A stretch of DNA of 20,449 bases from RGIG3009 sp964389495. Its GTDB lineage: Bacteria > Bacillota > Clostridia > Oscillospirales > Acutalibacteraceae. The notes beneath the pieces were generated by a model, which saw only the letters and a list, made by a program, of their open reading frames with translations, was not told the origin of the DNA and ran no database searches. A program made the position numbers and the translations under genes. Where the stretch lies: NCBI GenBank assembly GCA_964389495.1, contig CAYMDU010000024.1, forward strand, positions 1 through 20,449, in the 5' to 3' direction. Below are positions 13,101-19,816 of the stretch, piece by piece (the first letter of the stretch is position 1; each line of letters begins with the position of its first letter).

Positions 13101-14642
13101 GTGAATCCGAAATTGCGAGAAAAAACACTGGAATCCTTGTCGGCGGTGTTGCCTATCACCGGCATTATGCTGTTTATCAGCGTGTTTTTGGTGCCCATGG
13201 AGCTGGGCACCATGGTGATGTTTTTGGCCGGCGCCGTGATGCTGATTATCGGCATGGGTTTTTTCCAGTTGGGAGCGGAAATGGCCATGACACCGATTGG
13301 CGAAGGCATCGGCGTGCAACTGTCCAAAACAAGGCGCCTGGCGCCGGTGCTGTTTCTCGGCATGGTAATGGGCATTATCATCACCGTATCCGAACCGGAT
13401 TTGCAAGTGCTGGCATCGCAGGTTCCTTCGGTGCCCAACACGGTGCTGATTTTAACCGTGGCTTTGGGTGTCGGTGTGTTTTTGGCGTTGGCCATTTGGC
13501 GTATTCGCCGCAGCGTTGACCTGTCGCGGATGCTGATTGTGCTGTATGCGTTGCTGATTGCGGTGTCGTTTTTGGTACCGGATGAATTTTTGGCGGTTGC
13601 TTTCGATTCCGGCGGCGTCACCACCGGCCCCATGACGGTGCCGTTTATCATGGCCATGGGCGTGGGGCTGTCTTCGGTGCGCGGCGGAAAAAACGCCGCC
13701 AGCGACAGCTTCGGCTTGGTGGCGTTGTCCAGCATCGGCCCCATTTTGGCAGTGCTGTTGCTCGGTTGCTTTTACCGTCCCACCGAAGCGGCCTATGCGG
13801 TGAGTGAGGTGGCGGCGGTGACCACCACGCGCGATGTGGTGCAGGTGTTTGCCGTGGAATTGCCCGACTACGCTGCCGAAGTGTGCGTTTCTCTGCTGCC
13901 CATTTTGGGCGTGTTTTTCCTGTTTCAGGTGGTCACCCATCGCTATCAGCGGCGGCAGGTGAAGCGCATTTCCATGGGTATGCTGTACACCTACATCGGA
14001 TTGGTGCTGTTTTTGTGCGGTGTTAATGTCGGCTTTGCGCCGGTGGGCACCTTCCTGGGTGCCGAATTGGCCTCGTTGCCGCATCGGTGGGTGTTGGTGC
14101 CCATCGGCATGCTCATCGGGTACTACATAGTGAAAGCCGAACCGGCCATTCAGGTGTTGAATCACCAGGTTGAAAATGTAACCGACGGTGCCATATCCGT
14201 AAAAGCCATGAACCGCAGCATGTCCATCGGCGTTGCCGTGAGTGTCGGCTTGGCCATGCTGCGCGTACTGGTGGGCATTCCGATGCCGTGGATATTGATT
14301 CCCGGATATTTGATAGCGTTGGCACTTTCGTGCTTTGTGCCGAAAATTTTTGTCGGTATTGCGTTTGACTCCGGCGGTGTGGCCAGCGGCCCCATGACTT
14401 CCACCTTTTTGTTGCCGCTGAGTATCGGTGCCTGCCAAGCGCTGGGCGGCAACATCATGACCGATGCCTTTGGGGTGGTGGCGTTGGTGGCGCTCACGCC
14501 GCTCATTGCCGTTCAAATCATGGGTTTGGTGTACCGCTTTAAGAGCCACAAGCCGCAAGAAGCGACCATGCTGTATGCCGGCGTGACGGCGGACAGCGAT
14601 GACATTGTTGATTTTGAGGAGGGCCGGACCGATGACACCTAA
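13101..14642 (+). CDS. DUF1538 membrane protein, internally duplicated (putative transporter)
   Basis: The gene encodes a 513-aa protein with many hydrophobic helices in two homologous halves. Half one has SEPDLQVLASQV (97-108), FDSGGVTTGPMT (168-179) and SDSFGLVALSSIGP (201-214). Half two repeats these as AEPAIQVLNHQV (346-357), FDSGGVASGPMT (422-433) and TDAFGVVALVALTP (454-467). FDSGGV(T/A)xGPMT is the DUF1538 signature; family members have been linked to cation/proton antiport as a two-subunit pair, and here both halves are fused. The re-entrant look of the FDSGG and DAFG segments supports a transport path (inference). The GTG at 13101 is favoured by AAAGGTGG seven bases upstream; the TTG at 13098 is possible. 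The end overlaps the P-II gene by 11 bases. Confidence 0.9.
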   Translation: MNPKLREKTLESLSAVLPITGIMLFISVFLVPMELGTMVMFLAGAVMLIIGMGFFQLGAEMAMTPIGEGIGVQLSKTRRLAPVLFLGMVMGIIITVSEPDLQVLASQVPSVPNTVLILTVALGVGVFLALAIWRIRRSVDLSRMLIVLYALLIAVSFLVPDEFLAVAFDSGGVTTGPMTVPFIMAMGVGLSSVRGGKNAASDSFGLVALSSIGPILAVLLLGCFYRPTEAAYAVSEVAAVTTTRDVVQVFAVELPDYAAEVCVSLLPILGVFFLFQVVTHRYQRRQVKRISMGMLYTYIGLVLFLCGVNVGFAPVGTFLGAELASLPHRWVLVPIGMLIGYYIVKAEPAIQVLNHQVENVTDGAISVKAMNRSMSIGVAVSVGLAMLRVLVGIPMPWILIPGYLIALALSCFVPKIFVGIAFDSGGVASGPMTSTFLLPLSIGACQALGGNIMTDAFGVVALVALTPLIAVQIMGLVYRFKSHKPQEATMLYAGVTADSDDIVDFEEGRTDDT

Positions 14643-15315
14643 TACCGCACCGTATCAGCTGCTCATGCTGATTGCCACGCCCAAATTGGCCGACAAAGCG
14701 GCGGATTTGTTTTTGAAGCAGGCACTGCCCATTCAATACCGGCTGAATGCCCAGGGAACGGCATCCAGCGAAATTATGGACACATTGGGATTCGGCAGTA
14801 TCGACAAAGCGGTGCTGCTCAGCACGGTCCCCCGTTCCTTTGGAAACCACATGCTGACCCTGTTGCATTCGGAATTGCGATTGGATGCCGTGAACAGCGG
14901 TATTGCCTTTACCATTCCTCTCACCGCCGTGAGCCGCCTGTTGCTGAACCTGATGCGGCAAACAGAGAGTACCAGCGAAACAACGGAAAGGACGAAAGAA
15001 CGCATGACAGAAAACACAAACTACGCTTTGATTGCGGCCATTGTGAATCGCGGTTTCAGCGGCGATGTGATGAATGCCGCCCGTGCTGCCGGTGCCGGCG
15101 GCGGAACCGTGGTGCACAGCCGCAGCATCGGCAACGAAAAAGCGGCCGATGTGTGGGCACTGAACCTGCAAGAAGAAAAGGAAATTGTGCTGATTTTGGC
15201 CGACAGCAAAAAGAAAGCACAGATCATGCGTGCCGTGAGCGAAAACTGGGGCATGCACAGCGACGCGCAAGGCACGGTGCTTGCGCTGCCGATTGACGAA
15301 GTGATGGGGCTGTGA
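14632..15315 (+). CDS. Fused double P-II-like regulatory protein
   Basis: The 227-aa protein holds two P-II (GlnB/GlnK-like) ferredoxin-fold domains in one chain. Domain one spans about 1-110, followed by a polar linker (TESTSETTERTKER). Domain two spans about 125-227, with GFSGDVMNAARAAGAGGGTVVHSR, the glycine-rich B-loop-like element of P-II proteins, and KEIVLILADSKKKAQIMRAV. Domain one lacks this glycine motif and seems degenerate. Canonical P-II proteins are about 112-aa trimers that sense ATP/ADP and 2-oxoglutarate and gate transporters. Overlap with the DUF1538 gene makes the membrane protein the likely partner. ATG 14632 has GAGGAGG nine bases upstream. No T-loop tyrosine with the usual context is evident. 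Confidence 0.85.
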   Translation: MTPNTAPYQLLMLIATPKLADKAADLFLKQALPIQYRLNAQGTASSEIMDTLGFGSIDKAVLLSTVPRSFGNHMLTLLHSELRLDAVNSGIAFTIPLTAVSRLLLNLMRQTESTSETTERTKERMTENTNYALIAAIVNRGFSGDVMNAARAAGAGGGTVVHSRSIGNEKAADVWALNLQEEKEIVLILADSKKKAQIMRAVSENWGMHSDAQGTVLALPIDEVMGL

Positions 15316-15347
15316 GCCCCGCTTCGGTTTTGCCGATTGTACAGAGA

Positions 15348-15387
15348 ACAGCAGCCCGCCGGCCAAAGGCCGGTGGGCTGCTGTTTT
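15348..15387 (+). terminator. Rho-independent terminator of the DUF1538/P-II operon
   Basis: ACAGCAGCCCGCCGGCC-AAA-GGCCGGTGGGCTGCTGT is a 17-bp stem with one G-T pair, followed by TTTT. The convergent CapA gene ends 10 bases beyond it and may use the same stem weakly in the other direction. Confidence 0.93.
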
Positions 15388-15397
15388 ATCGGCGGTG

Positions 15398-16735
15398 TTA
15401 GCCGGCGGCGTTGGCAAAGGCCGCTTCGCGAAGCGATTTGTCCTGCGCCAGTGCCGCCACGGCATCGCTTAGGCCGCTGCCGAGGACTTTCTGTGTGCGT
15501 TCATAGGATGCCTGCGCCTGGTTGTAGGTGGTATCGCCCAAATTGTAGGCGGTTTTCCAATCGGTCACCTTCACATCCAGCGGCAAAATATCGTAGGATT
15601 TGGAGGCACTGCCGCGGCGAATGTACACCCAAGTGGGGAGAAATTCGGCGTCTTCCAAATGCACTTCGCCGTTGGTGTATTTCACAAAGGTGAAGCTGAA
15701 CAGAGCGCCGTCTTCGGTGTGCCCGGTGCTTAAATTCATGTTGGTGCTGCGCTGGTTGGACACGGCATTGCCCAGAGAATAGGCACACAGCGTTTTGTGT
15801 TCGGGATTGGTGCTGCCGGAAAGCAGCGCCACATCTTGCACCACATGAGGATGGCCGCCGGCAATCACATCCACGCCCAAATCGCACATGGCTTGCGCAA
15901 TGGTTTCCTGTGCGCTGTTGTGCTTGGTTTGGTATTCGTTGCCCCAATGAATGAACAGCACAATCGCTTCGGCGCCTTCGCCGCGCATGGTGGCAATCAG
16001 TGTTTCCATTTCGCCGTAGAACCGATCCAACTTGTTATAATCAAACACATTGATATTGTCGGTGAGCGTTTTGCTGACGGACAGCCCGTTCACCGCTTTT
16101 TGGCCGGTGGTGTCGTTGATGGTGCCATAGGTGTAGCACACCATGCCCACTTTGATGCCGTTGATTTCCTGCACGGTGTAGTCGGGATCGGTGGCGTTGA
16201 GCTTGGTTCCCAAATGGAGAAGCCCGCTGTTTTTCACCACATCCTGTGTGCGGGTAAATCCGCCGGCACCGGTATCGTTGCAATGGTTGTTGGCGGTGAG
16301 CAACATGTCAAAGCCGGCGTTTTTCACGGCGTCGGTGATGGCATCGGGGCAGTTAAACCGAGGATAGCCGGTGTAGGTGCGCCCGTTTTCGGTGCCGGCC
16401 AAGGTGGTTTCCAAATTGGCCACGGCAAAATCCGCCGACGATACCCGGCCTTTGATGTAGGAAAAGATACCGTCGAAACAATAGTCGGACCCGCTGCGCC
16501 CGGAATTGATAACCGGCATGTGCATGAGCAAGTCGCCCGTTACCAAAATTTCGGCACGGGACGATTCGGTAACCGGCTGTGCTTTGGTGGTTGTGGTGGT
16601 GACAGTCGGCGTGGAGGCGGGCGTGGAGTGAGAATGGCCACGCATGAGGAAAGCCGTGACACAAACCGCCACGGCCAGAACGGCCACCACCGCCACCAGG
16701 CGCGGCAGGCGGCGCGTTTTTTTGCTGTGTTTCAT
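15398..16735 (-). CDS. CapA-family metallophosphoesterase-like protein, membrane anchored
   Basis: The 445-aa protein has a basic start (MKHSKKTRRLPR), a hydrophobic helix at about 12-30 and a Thr/Ser-rich linker to about residue 58, so the enzyme domain lies outside the cell. The domain shows the CapA/PGA_cap set: VTGDLLMH with Asp68, NLETTLAG with Glu109, LTANNHCND with Asn150/His151, FIHWGNEY, GGHPHVVQDV and YSLGNAV. CapA proteins take part in poly-gamma-glutamate capsule synthesis in bacilli, but lone homologues are common and their substrate is unknown. No capBC genes adjoin it. ATG 16735 has AAAGGG upstream and a consensus promoter. Confidence 0.92.
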   Translation of the reverse strand: MKHSKKTRRLPRLVAVVAVLAVAVCVTAFLMRGHSHSTPASTPTVTTTTTKAQPVTESSRAEILVTGDLLMHMPVINSGRSGSDYCFDGIFSYIKGRVSSADFAVANLETTLAGTENGRTYTGYPRFNCPDAITDAVKNAGFDMLLTANNHCNDTGAGGFTRTQDVVKNSGLLHLGTKLNATDPDYTVQEINGIKVGMVCYTYGTINDTTGQKAVNGLSVSKTLTDNINVFDYNKLDRFYGEMETLIATMRGEGAEAIVLFIHWGNEYQTKHNSAQETIAQAMCDLGVDVIAGGHPHVVQDVALLSGSTNPEHKTLCAYSLGNAVSNQRSTNMNLSTGHTEDGALFSFTFVKYTNGEVHLEDAEFLPTWVYIRRGSASKSYDILPLDVKVTDWKTAYNLGDTTYNQAQASYERTQKVLGSGLSDAVAALAQDKSLREAAFANAAG

Positions 16736-16758
16736 GAGAACACACCCTTTCTTCCTAC

Positions 16759-16787
16759 ATAGTAAAGCATTTTCAAACGATTGTCAA
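16759..16787 (-). promoter_or_regulatory. Promoter of the capA-like gene
   Basis: A perfect TTGACA, 17 bp, TACTAT on the minus strand. It is one of the few promoters here without a TGn extension. It abuts the terminator of the uraA operon. Confidence 0.85.
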
Positions 16788-16789
16788 CC

Positions 16790-16825
16790 AAAAAAGCAGG
16801 CAGCCGAACCAGCGGCTGCCTGCTT
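16790..16825 (-). terminator. Rho-independent terminator of the pyrR-uraA operon
   Basis: AAGCAGGCAGCC-GCTGGTTC-GGCTGCCTGCTT is a perfect 12-bp stem followed by TTTT on the minus strand, 15 bases after the uraA stop. Confidence 0.95.
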
Positions 16826-16839
16826 GCCAAACAGAGGGA

Positions 16840-18207
16840 TTATTCGGCGTCGGTGCTTTCTTCTGCCTCGTCTTTTTCACGCGACAACACCTGATTGATG
16901 ATGATACCGAGAATCAAAGCCGTGGCAATGGAGGTGATGGTCACCTTGCCGAAAGTGAGCGACAAGCCGCCGATACCGGCAATCAAAATGGCCGAAGCGG
17001 TGAACAGGTTGCGGTTTTTGTTCAGGTCCACTTCTTGCAGCATCTTCAAGCCGGAAACGGCGATGAATCCGTACAGAGCCATGCAGACGCCGCCCATAAC
17101 GCAAGACGGAATGGAGTTGACAAACGCCACAAACGGAGAAAGGAACGAAATGAGCATGGCGCCGATGGCGGCAGCCAAAATGGTGACAACCGAAGCGTTG
17201 CGCGTGATGGCCACGCAGGCGATGGATTCGCCGTAGGTGGTGTTGGGGCAACCGCCGAAGATGGCACCCACCATGGAACCGACACCGTCACCCAGCAAGG
17301 TGCGGGACAAACCGGGGTCGTCCAGCAAATCTCTGTCGATGATGGAGGAAATGTTTTTGTGGTCGGCCACATGTTCGGCAAACACCACAAAAGCAACCGG
17401 CAGATAGGCAACGGCAACGGTGGCAATGTAGGCACCGTTCAATTCCGAAACTCCTTTGTAGGCGGTTAGGAAGGTGAACGACGGCAGCTGAACAAAGGTT
17501 TTGTAGGTGACGCCGCCGGCCCACAGGGAAGAAATTTTGGAGAAATCAATGATTTTCAGTGCTTCGATGTCGGCCACATTGCCGATCACGGTGAACACCG
17601 AAGCCAGCGCATAGCCGGCCAAGATGCCGATGATGAAGGGCACCAGTTTGGTGAACTTTTTGCCGTAGGTGGAGGCCAGGGTGGTGACCAGCAGGGTGAC
17701 CACGCCCACCAGCACGCAAACCAGCGGGTTGGCGTTTTCAAGGCCGCCTTTTTGAATATCGCCCACGGCGTTGCCGGCCAACGACAAGCCGATGATGGCC
17801 ACGGTGGGGCCGATAACCACGGCGGGCATCAGGCGGTTGAGCCATTCCACACCGACAACCTTTACAAGAACGGCGATGAGCACATACACCAAGCCGGCGA
17901 AGATGGCGCCGATGATGAGGCCCAAATAGCCCAGCTGCATGGACACACCGCCGGCAAACGCCGCGGCCATGGAGCCGAGGAACGCAAAGGACGAGCCCAA
18001 AAACACCGGGCTGCGGAATTTGGTGAACAGCAAGTAGACAATGGTGCCCACACCGGCGCCGAACAACGCCGCGGCGGGCTGCATGCCGTTGCCCGTGATC
18101 ACCGGCACAACCAAGGTGGCGGCCATGATGGCGAGCAACTGCTGAATGGCAAACACAACGGTTTGACCAAACGGGGGTCTGTCTTTGACATCGTAGATCA
18201 GTTTCAT
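16840..18207 (-). CDS. uraA: Uracil permease (NCS2 family)
   Basis: The 455-aa nucleobase:cation symporter has 14 membrane segments by family. It opens MKLIYDVKDRPPFGQTVVFAIQQLLAI, the standard UraA start. AEHVADHKNI carries Glu278, and the NCS2 signature PNTTYGESIA carries Glu327; these match the two uracil-binding glutamates of UraA. QPAAALFGAGVGTIVYLL is also typical. ATG 18207 has AGGAGG seven bases upstream; an upstream in-frame extension starting at 18243 lacks such a site. It lies 39 bases after pyrR and is under the same attenuator, so pyrimidine surplus should lower uracil uptake. The charged tail SREKDEAEESTDAE is cytosolic. Confidence 0.95.
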   Translation of the reverse strand: MKLIYDVKDRPPFGQTVVFAIQQLLAIMAATLVVPVITGNGMQPAAALFGAGVGTIVYLLFTKFRSPVFLGSSFAFLGSMAAAFAGGVSMQLGYLGLIIGAIFAGLVYVLIAVLVKVVGVEWLNRLMPAVVIGPTVAIIGLSLAGNAVGDIQKGGLENANPLVCVLVGVVTLLVTTLASTYGKKFTKLVPFIIGILAGYALASVFTVIGNVADIEALKIIDFSKISSLWAGGVTYKTFVQLPSFTFLTAYKGVSELNGAYIATVAVAYLPVAFVVFAEHVADHKNISSIIDRDLLDDPGLSRTLLGDGVGSMVGAIFGGCPNTTYGESIACVAITRNASVVTILAAAIGAMLISFLSPFVAFVNSIPSCVMGGVCMALYGFIAVSGLKMLQEVDLNKNRNLFTASAILIAGIGGLSLTFGKVTITSIATALILGIIINQVLSREKDEAEESTDAE

Positions 18208-18246
18208 GAAAGTTCCTCCTCTTTTTATATGAATCAGGCGCAAGCC

Positions 18247-18789
18247 TTAATTCCGCTGATATAGGTAGGCACCCACTTCGTTGTCCACCGGCGGCAGCTT
18301 AACGGCCACCAATTCCGAATGGGCGGTGGGAATGTTTTTGCCGACATAGTCGGCGCGAATGGGCAATTCGCGATGCCCGCGGTCGATCAGAATGGCCAGC
18401 TGAATGGCACGCGGCCGACCCAGCGAAAACACCGCTTCGATGGCGGCACGCACGGTGCGGCCGGTGAAAAGCACATCGTCTACCAACACCACGGTTTTCC
18501 CGACAATGGAAAACGGCAACGACAGCGGTTCCACCACCGGTGTGTCTTGCCCGGCGGTGACATCGTCGCGATACAGGCGAATGTCCACCGCACCGCACGG
18601 AACGCGAACGCCTTCGATGCGCTCTATGTTTTCCTGCAAGCGTTGCGCCAGCGGTTCGCCGCGCCGCCGGATGCCCAGCAGGCACAATTCGTTCACACCG
18701 CGGTTTTTTTCGGTGATTTCGTGGGCCATGCGCATTACGGTGCGATTGACCGTGGCTTCGTCCATCAGAACGGCTTTGATGTCTTCCAT
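18247..18789 (-). CDS. pyrR: PyrR, pyrimidine operon attenuator protein/uracil phosphoribosyltransferase
   Basis: PyrR binds UMP/UTP and then pyr leader RNA, exposing a terminator; many members also make UMP from uracil and PRPP. The 180-aa chain has the normal length. The PRPP loop VVLVDDVLFTGRTVRAA (100-116) is intact, and LLGIRRRGEPLAQRL and VDIRLYRDDV match PyrR. The closing segment LPPVDNEVGAYLYQRN is close to the usual end. ATG 18789 has GGAG eight bases upstream. It is the first gene of the operon, directly after its own attenuator, and is co-transcribed with uraA. Confidence 0.96.
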   Translation of the reverse strand: MEDIKAVLMDEATVNRTVMRMAHEITEKNRGVNELCLLGIRRRGEPLAQRLQENIERIEGVRVPCGAVDIRLYRDDVTAGQDTPVVEPLSLPFSIVGKTVVLVDDVLFTGRTVRAAIEAVFSLGRPRAIQLAILIDRGHRELPIRADYVGKNIPTAHSELVAVKLPPVDNEVGAYLYQRN

Positions 18790-18802
18790 GCCATTTCTCC
18801 AT

Positions 18803-18834
18803 AAAAAAAGATCTTGTCCCGTTTCGACAAGATC
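18803..18834 (-). terminator. Conditional terminator in the pyrR leader
   Basis: A perfect 9-bp stem GATCTTGTC/GACAAGATC with a 7-base loop and seven Ts, ending 13 bases before the pyrR ATG. Confidence 0.93.
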
Positions 18835-18901
18835 GCAGTGCTTTGGCTATGGACACCCTCTTGTCGGTCTCACGGTACCGCTTGTTAAAGATGGTTCATT
18901 G
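18803..18901 (-). promoter_or_regulatory. PyrR-responsive transcription attenuator
   Basis: The minus-strand leader ends in terminator GATCTTGTC-GAAACGG-GACAAGATC plus TTTTTTT (18803-18834). Upstream, CGGT-ACCGTGAG-ACCG resembles the PyrR binding hairpin (known core (T)CC-GTGAGAC). CGACAAGA (18859-18866) is exactly complementary to TCTTGTCG in the 5' arm of the terminator, giving an 8-bp antiterminator. PyrR-UMP binding would block it and end transcription. Confidence 0.88.
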
Positions 18902-18907
18902 CCGTTT

Positions 18908-18936
18908 AGTATAGCACGCCCTTGGCCGAATGTAAA
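18908..18936 (-). promoter_or_regulatory. Promoter of the pyrR-uraA operon
   Basis: TTTACA, 17 bp, TATACT with TGC extension (TGCTATACT) on the minus strand. Confidence 0.85.
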
Positions 18937-18987
18937 GAGTTTTTTCGAAAATTGTTGAAATCGGTCGGCTCTTTTGTTCTTCGGGCG

Positions 18988-19031
18988 GCGGTATCCCGTG
19001 AATTTCGGGGAACTCTATTGGCAGATACCGC
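18988..19031. repeat. Inverted repeat GCGGTATC-N28-GATACCGC
   Basis: Perfect 8-bp arms lie directly before the -35 of the EEP-hydrolase promoter; the interior carries a smaller CCCG-TGAATTT-CGGG hairpin. It lies between divergent promoters and may be an operator or an extruding hairpin. Nothing else is seen in 18937-18987. Confidence 0.45.
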
Positions 19032-19060
19032 TTGAAAACTCCGGCGGAAAATGGTATAGT
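19032..19060 (+). promoter_or_regulatory. Promoter of the EEP hydrolase-deoC operon
   Basis: TTGAAA, 17 bp, TATAGT with TGG extension (TGGTATAGT) on the plus strand, 44 bases before the GTG start. Confidence 0.8.
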
Positions 19061-19104
19061 TACTTTACAGAAAACGCTGATGTTACATGAGAGGAGTAAC
19101 CGCT

Positions 19105-19815
19105 GTGAAAGTAACCGTGATGAGTTTTAATGTTCAACACTGCGAAAATTTCCGAACGCACCAAATCGACTACGACGTGATGGCCAACGCCATTCGCACT
19201 TGCCGCGCCGACGTGATCGGGCTAAACGAGATACGCGACACCGGCATCACCGAAGGATTTGAACCCCAGGCCAAGTTGTTGGCGGAAAAGCTGGGCTATC
19301 ACTACTACTTTGCCAAAGCGATTGATGTGGGCGAGGCCCCCAATCCCTATGGCAACGCGCTGTTGTCGCGCTTCCCCATTCGTCATGCCGAAACCGTTGC
19401 CGTGCCCGACCCGACCGGGGAGCGTTCCGGCCAATGGTACGAATCCCGTTGCTTGCTGAAAGCCGAACTGGATATTGGCAGCGGCGTAACGGTTTGTGTG
19501 ATTCATTTCGGCCTGAACCCCGAAGAACAAAAAAACGCCGTGGACACCGTGGTGGCCCAGTTGCCGGCTGCCCGCGGCATTTTGATGGGCGATTTCAATG
19601 TGCTGCCCGACGATGCGGTGCTGGCACCCATTCGCGAGCGGTTATACGACACCGCGGAATTGTTTGAGGGCGAACGCCTCAGCTGGCCTTCGGATGTGCC
19701 TCAGCGCAAAATCGATTATCTGTTCACCACACGCGACATCCCGGTGTATGCCGCCGATATTCCCGCCATTATCGCCTCGGACCATCGCCCCTATGTGGCA
19801 GAAACGGAGTTGTAA
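19105..19815 (+). CDS. Endonuclease/exonuclease/phosphatase (EEP) family hydrolase
   Basis: The 236-aa metal-dependent phosphoesterase has the DNase I/AP-endonuclease fold. The catalytic set is complete: SFNVQHC with Asn9, NEI with Mg-binding Glu42, His134 (VIHFGLN), GDFN at 162-165, KIDYLF at 202-207 and SDH at 225-227. The substrate may be nucleic acid, a nucleotide, an inositol phosphate or a sphingolipid; no signal peptide is seen, so it acts in the cytosol. GTG 19105 is chosen because AGGAG lies eight bases before it; ATG 19087 would have no ribosome binding site. deoC starts two bases after its stop, so they are co-transcribed, which hints at nucleotide or deoxysugar-phosphate salvage. 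Confidence 0.9.
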   Translation: MKVTVMSFNVQHCENFRTHQIDYDVMANAIRTCRADVIGLNEIRDTGITEGFEPQAKLLAEKLGYHYYFAKAIDVGEAPNPYGNALLSRFPIRHAETVAVPDPTGERSGQWYESRCLLKAELDIGSGVTVCVIHFGLNPEEQKNAVDTVVAQLPAARGILMGDFNVLPDDAVLAPIRERLYDTAELFEGERLSWPSDVPQRKIDYLFTTRDIPVYAADIPAIIASDHRPYVAETEL

Positions 19816-19816
19816 T

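Noticed and set aside
13452..14558. 368-codon His-rich minus-strand frame
   Set aside because: It is antisense to the DUF1538 gene; the composition is that of a shadow frame and there is no start signal.
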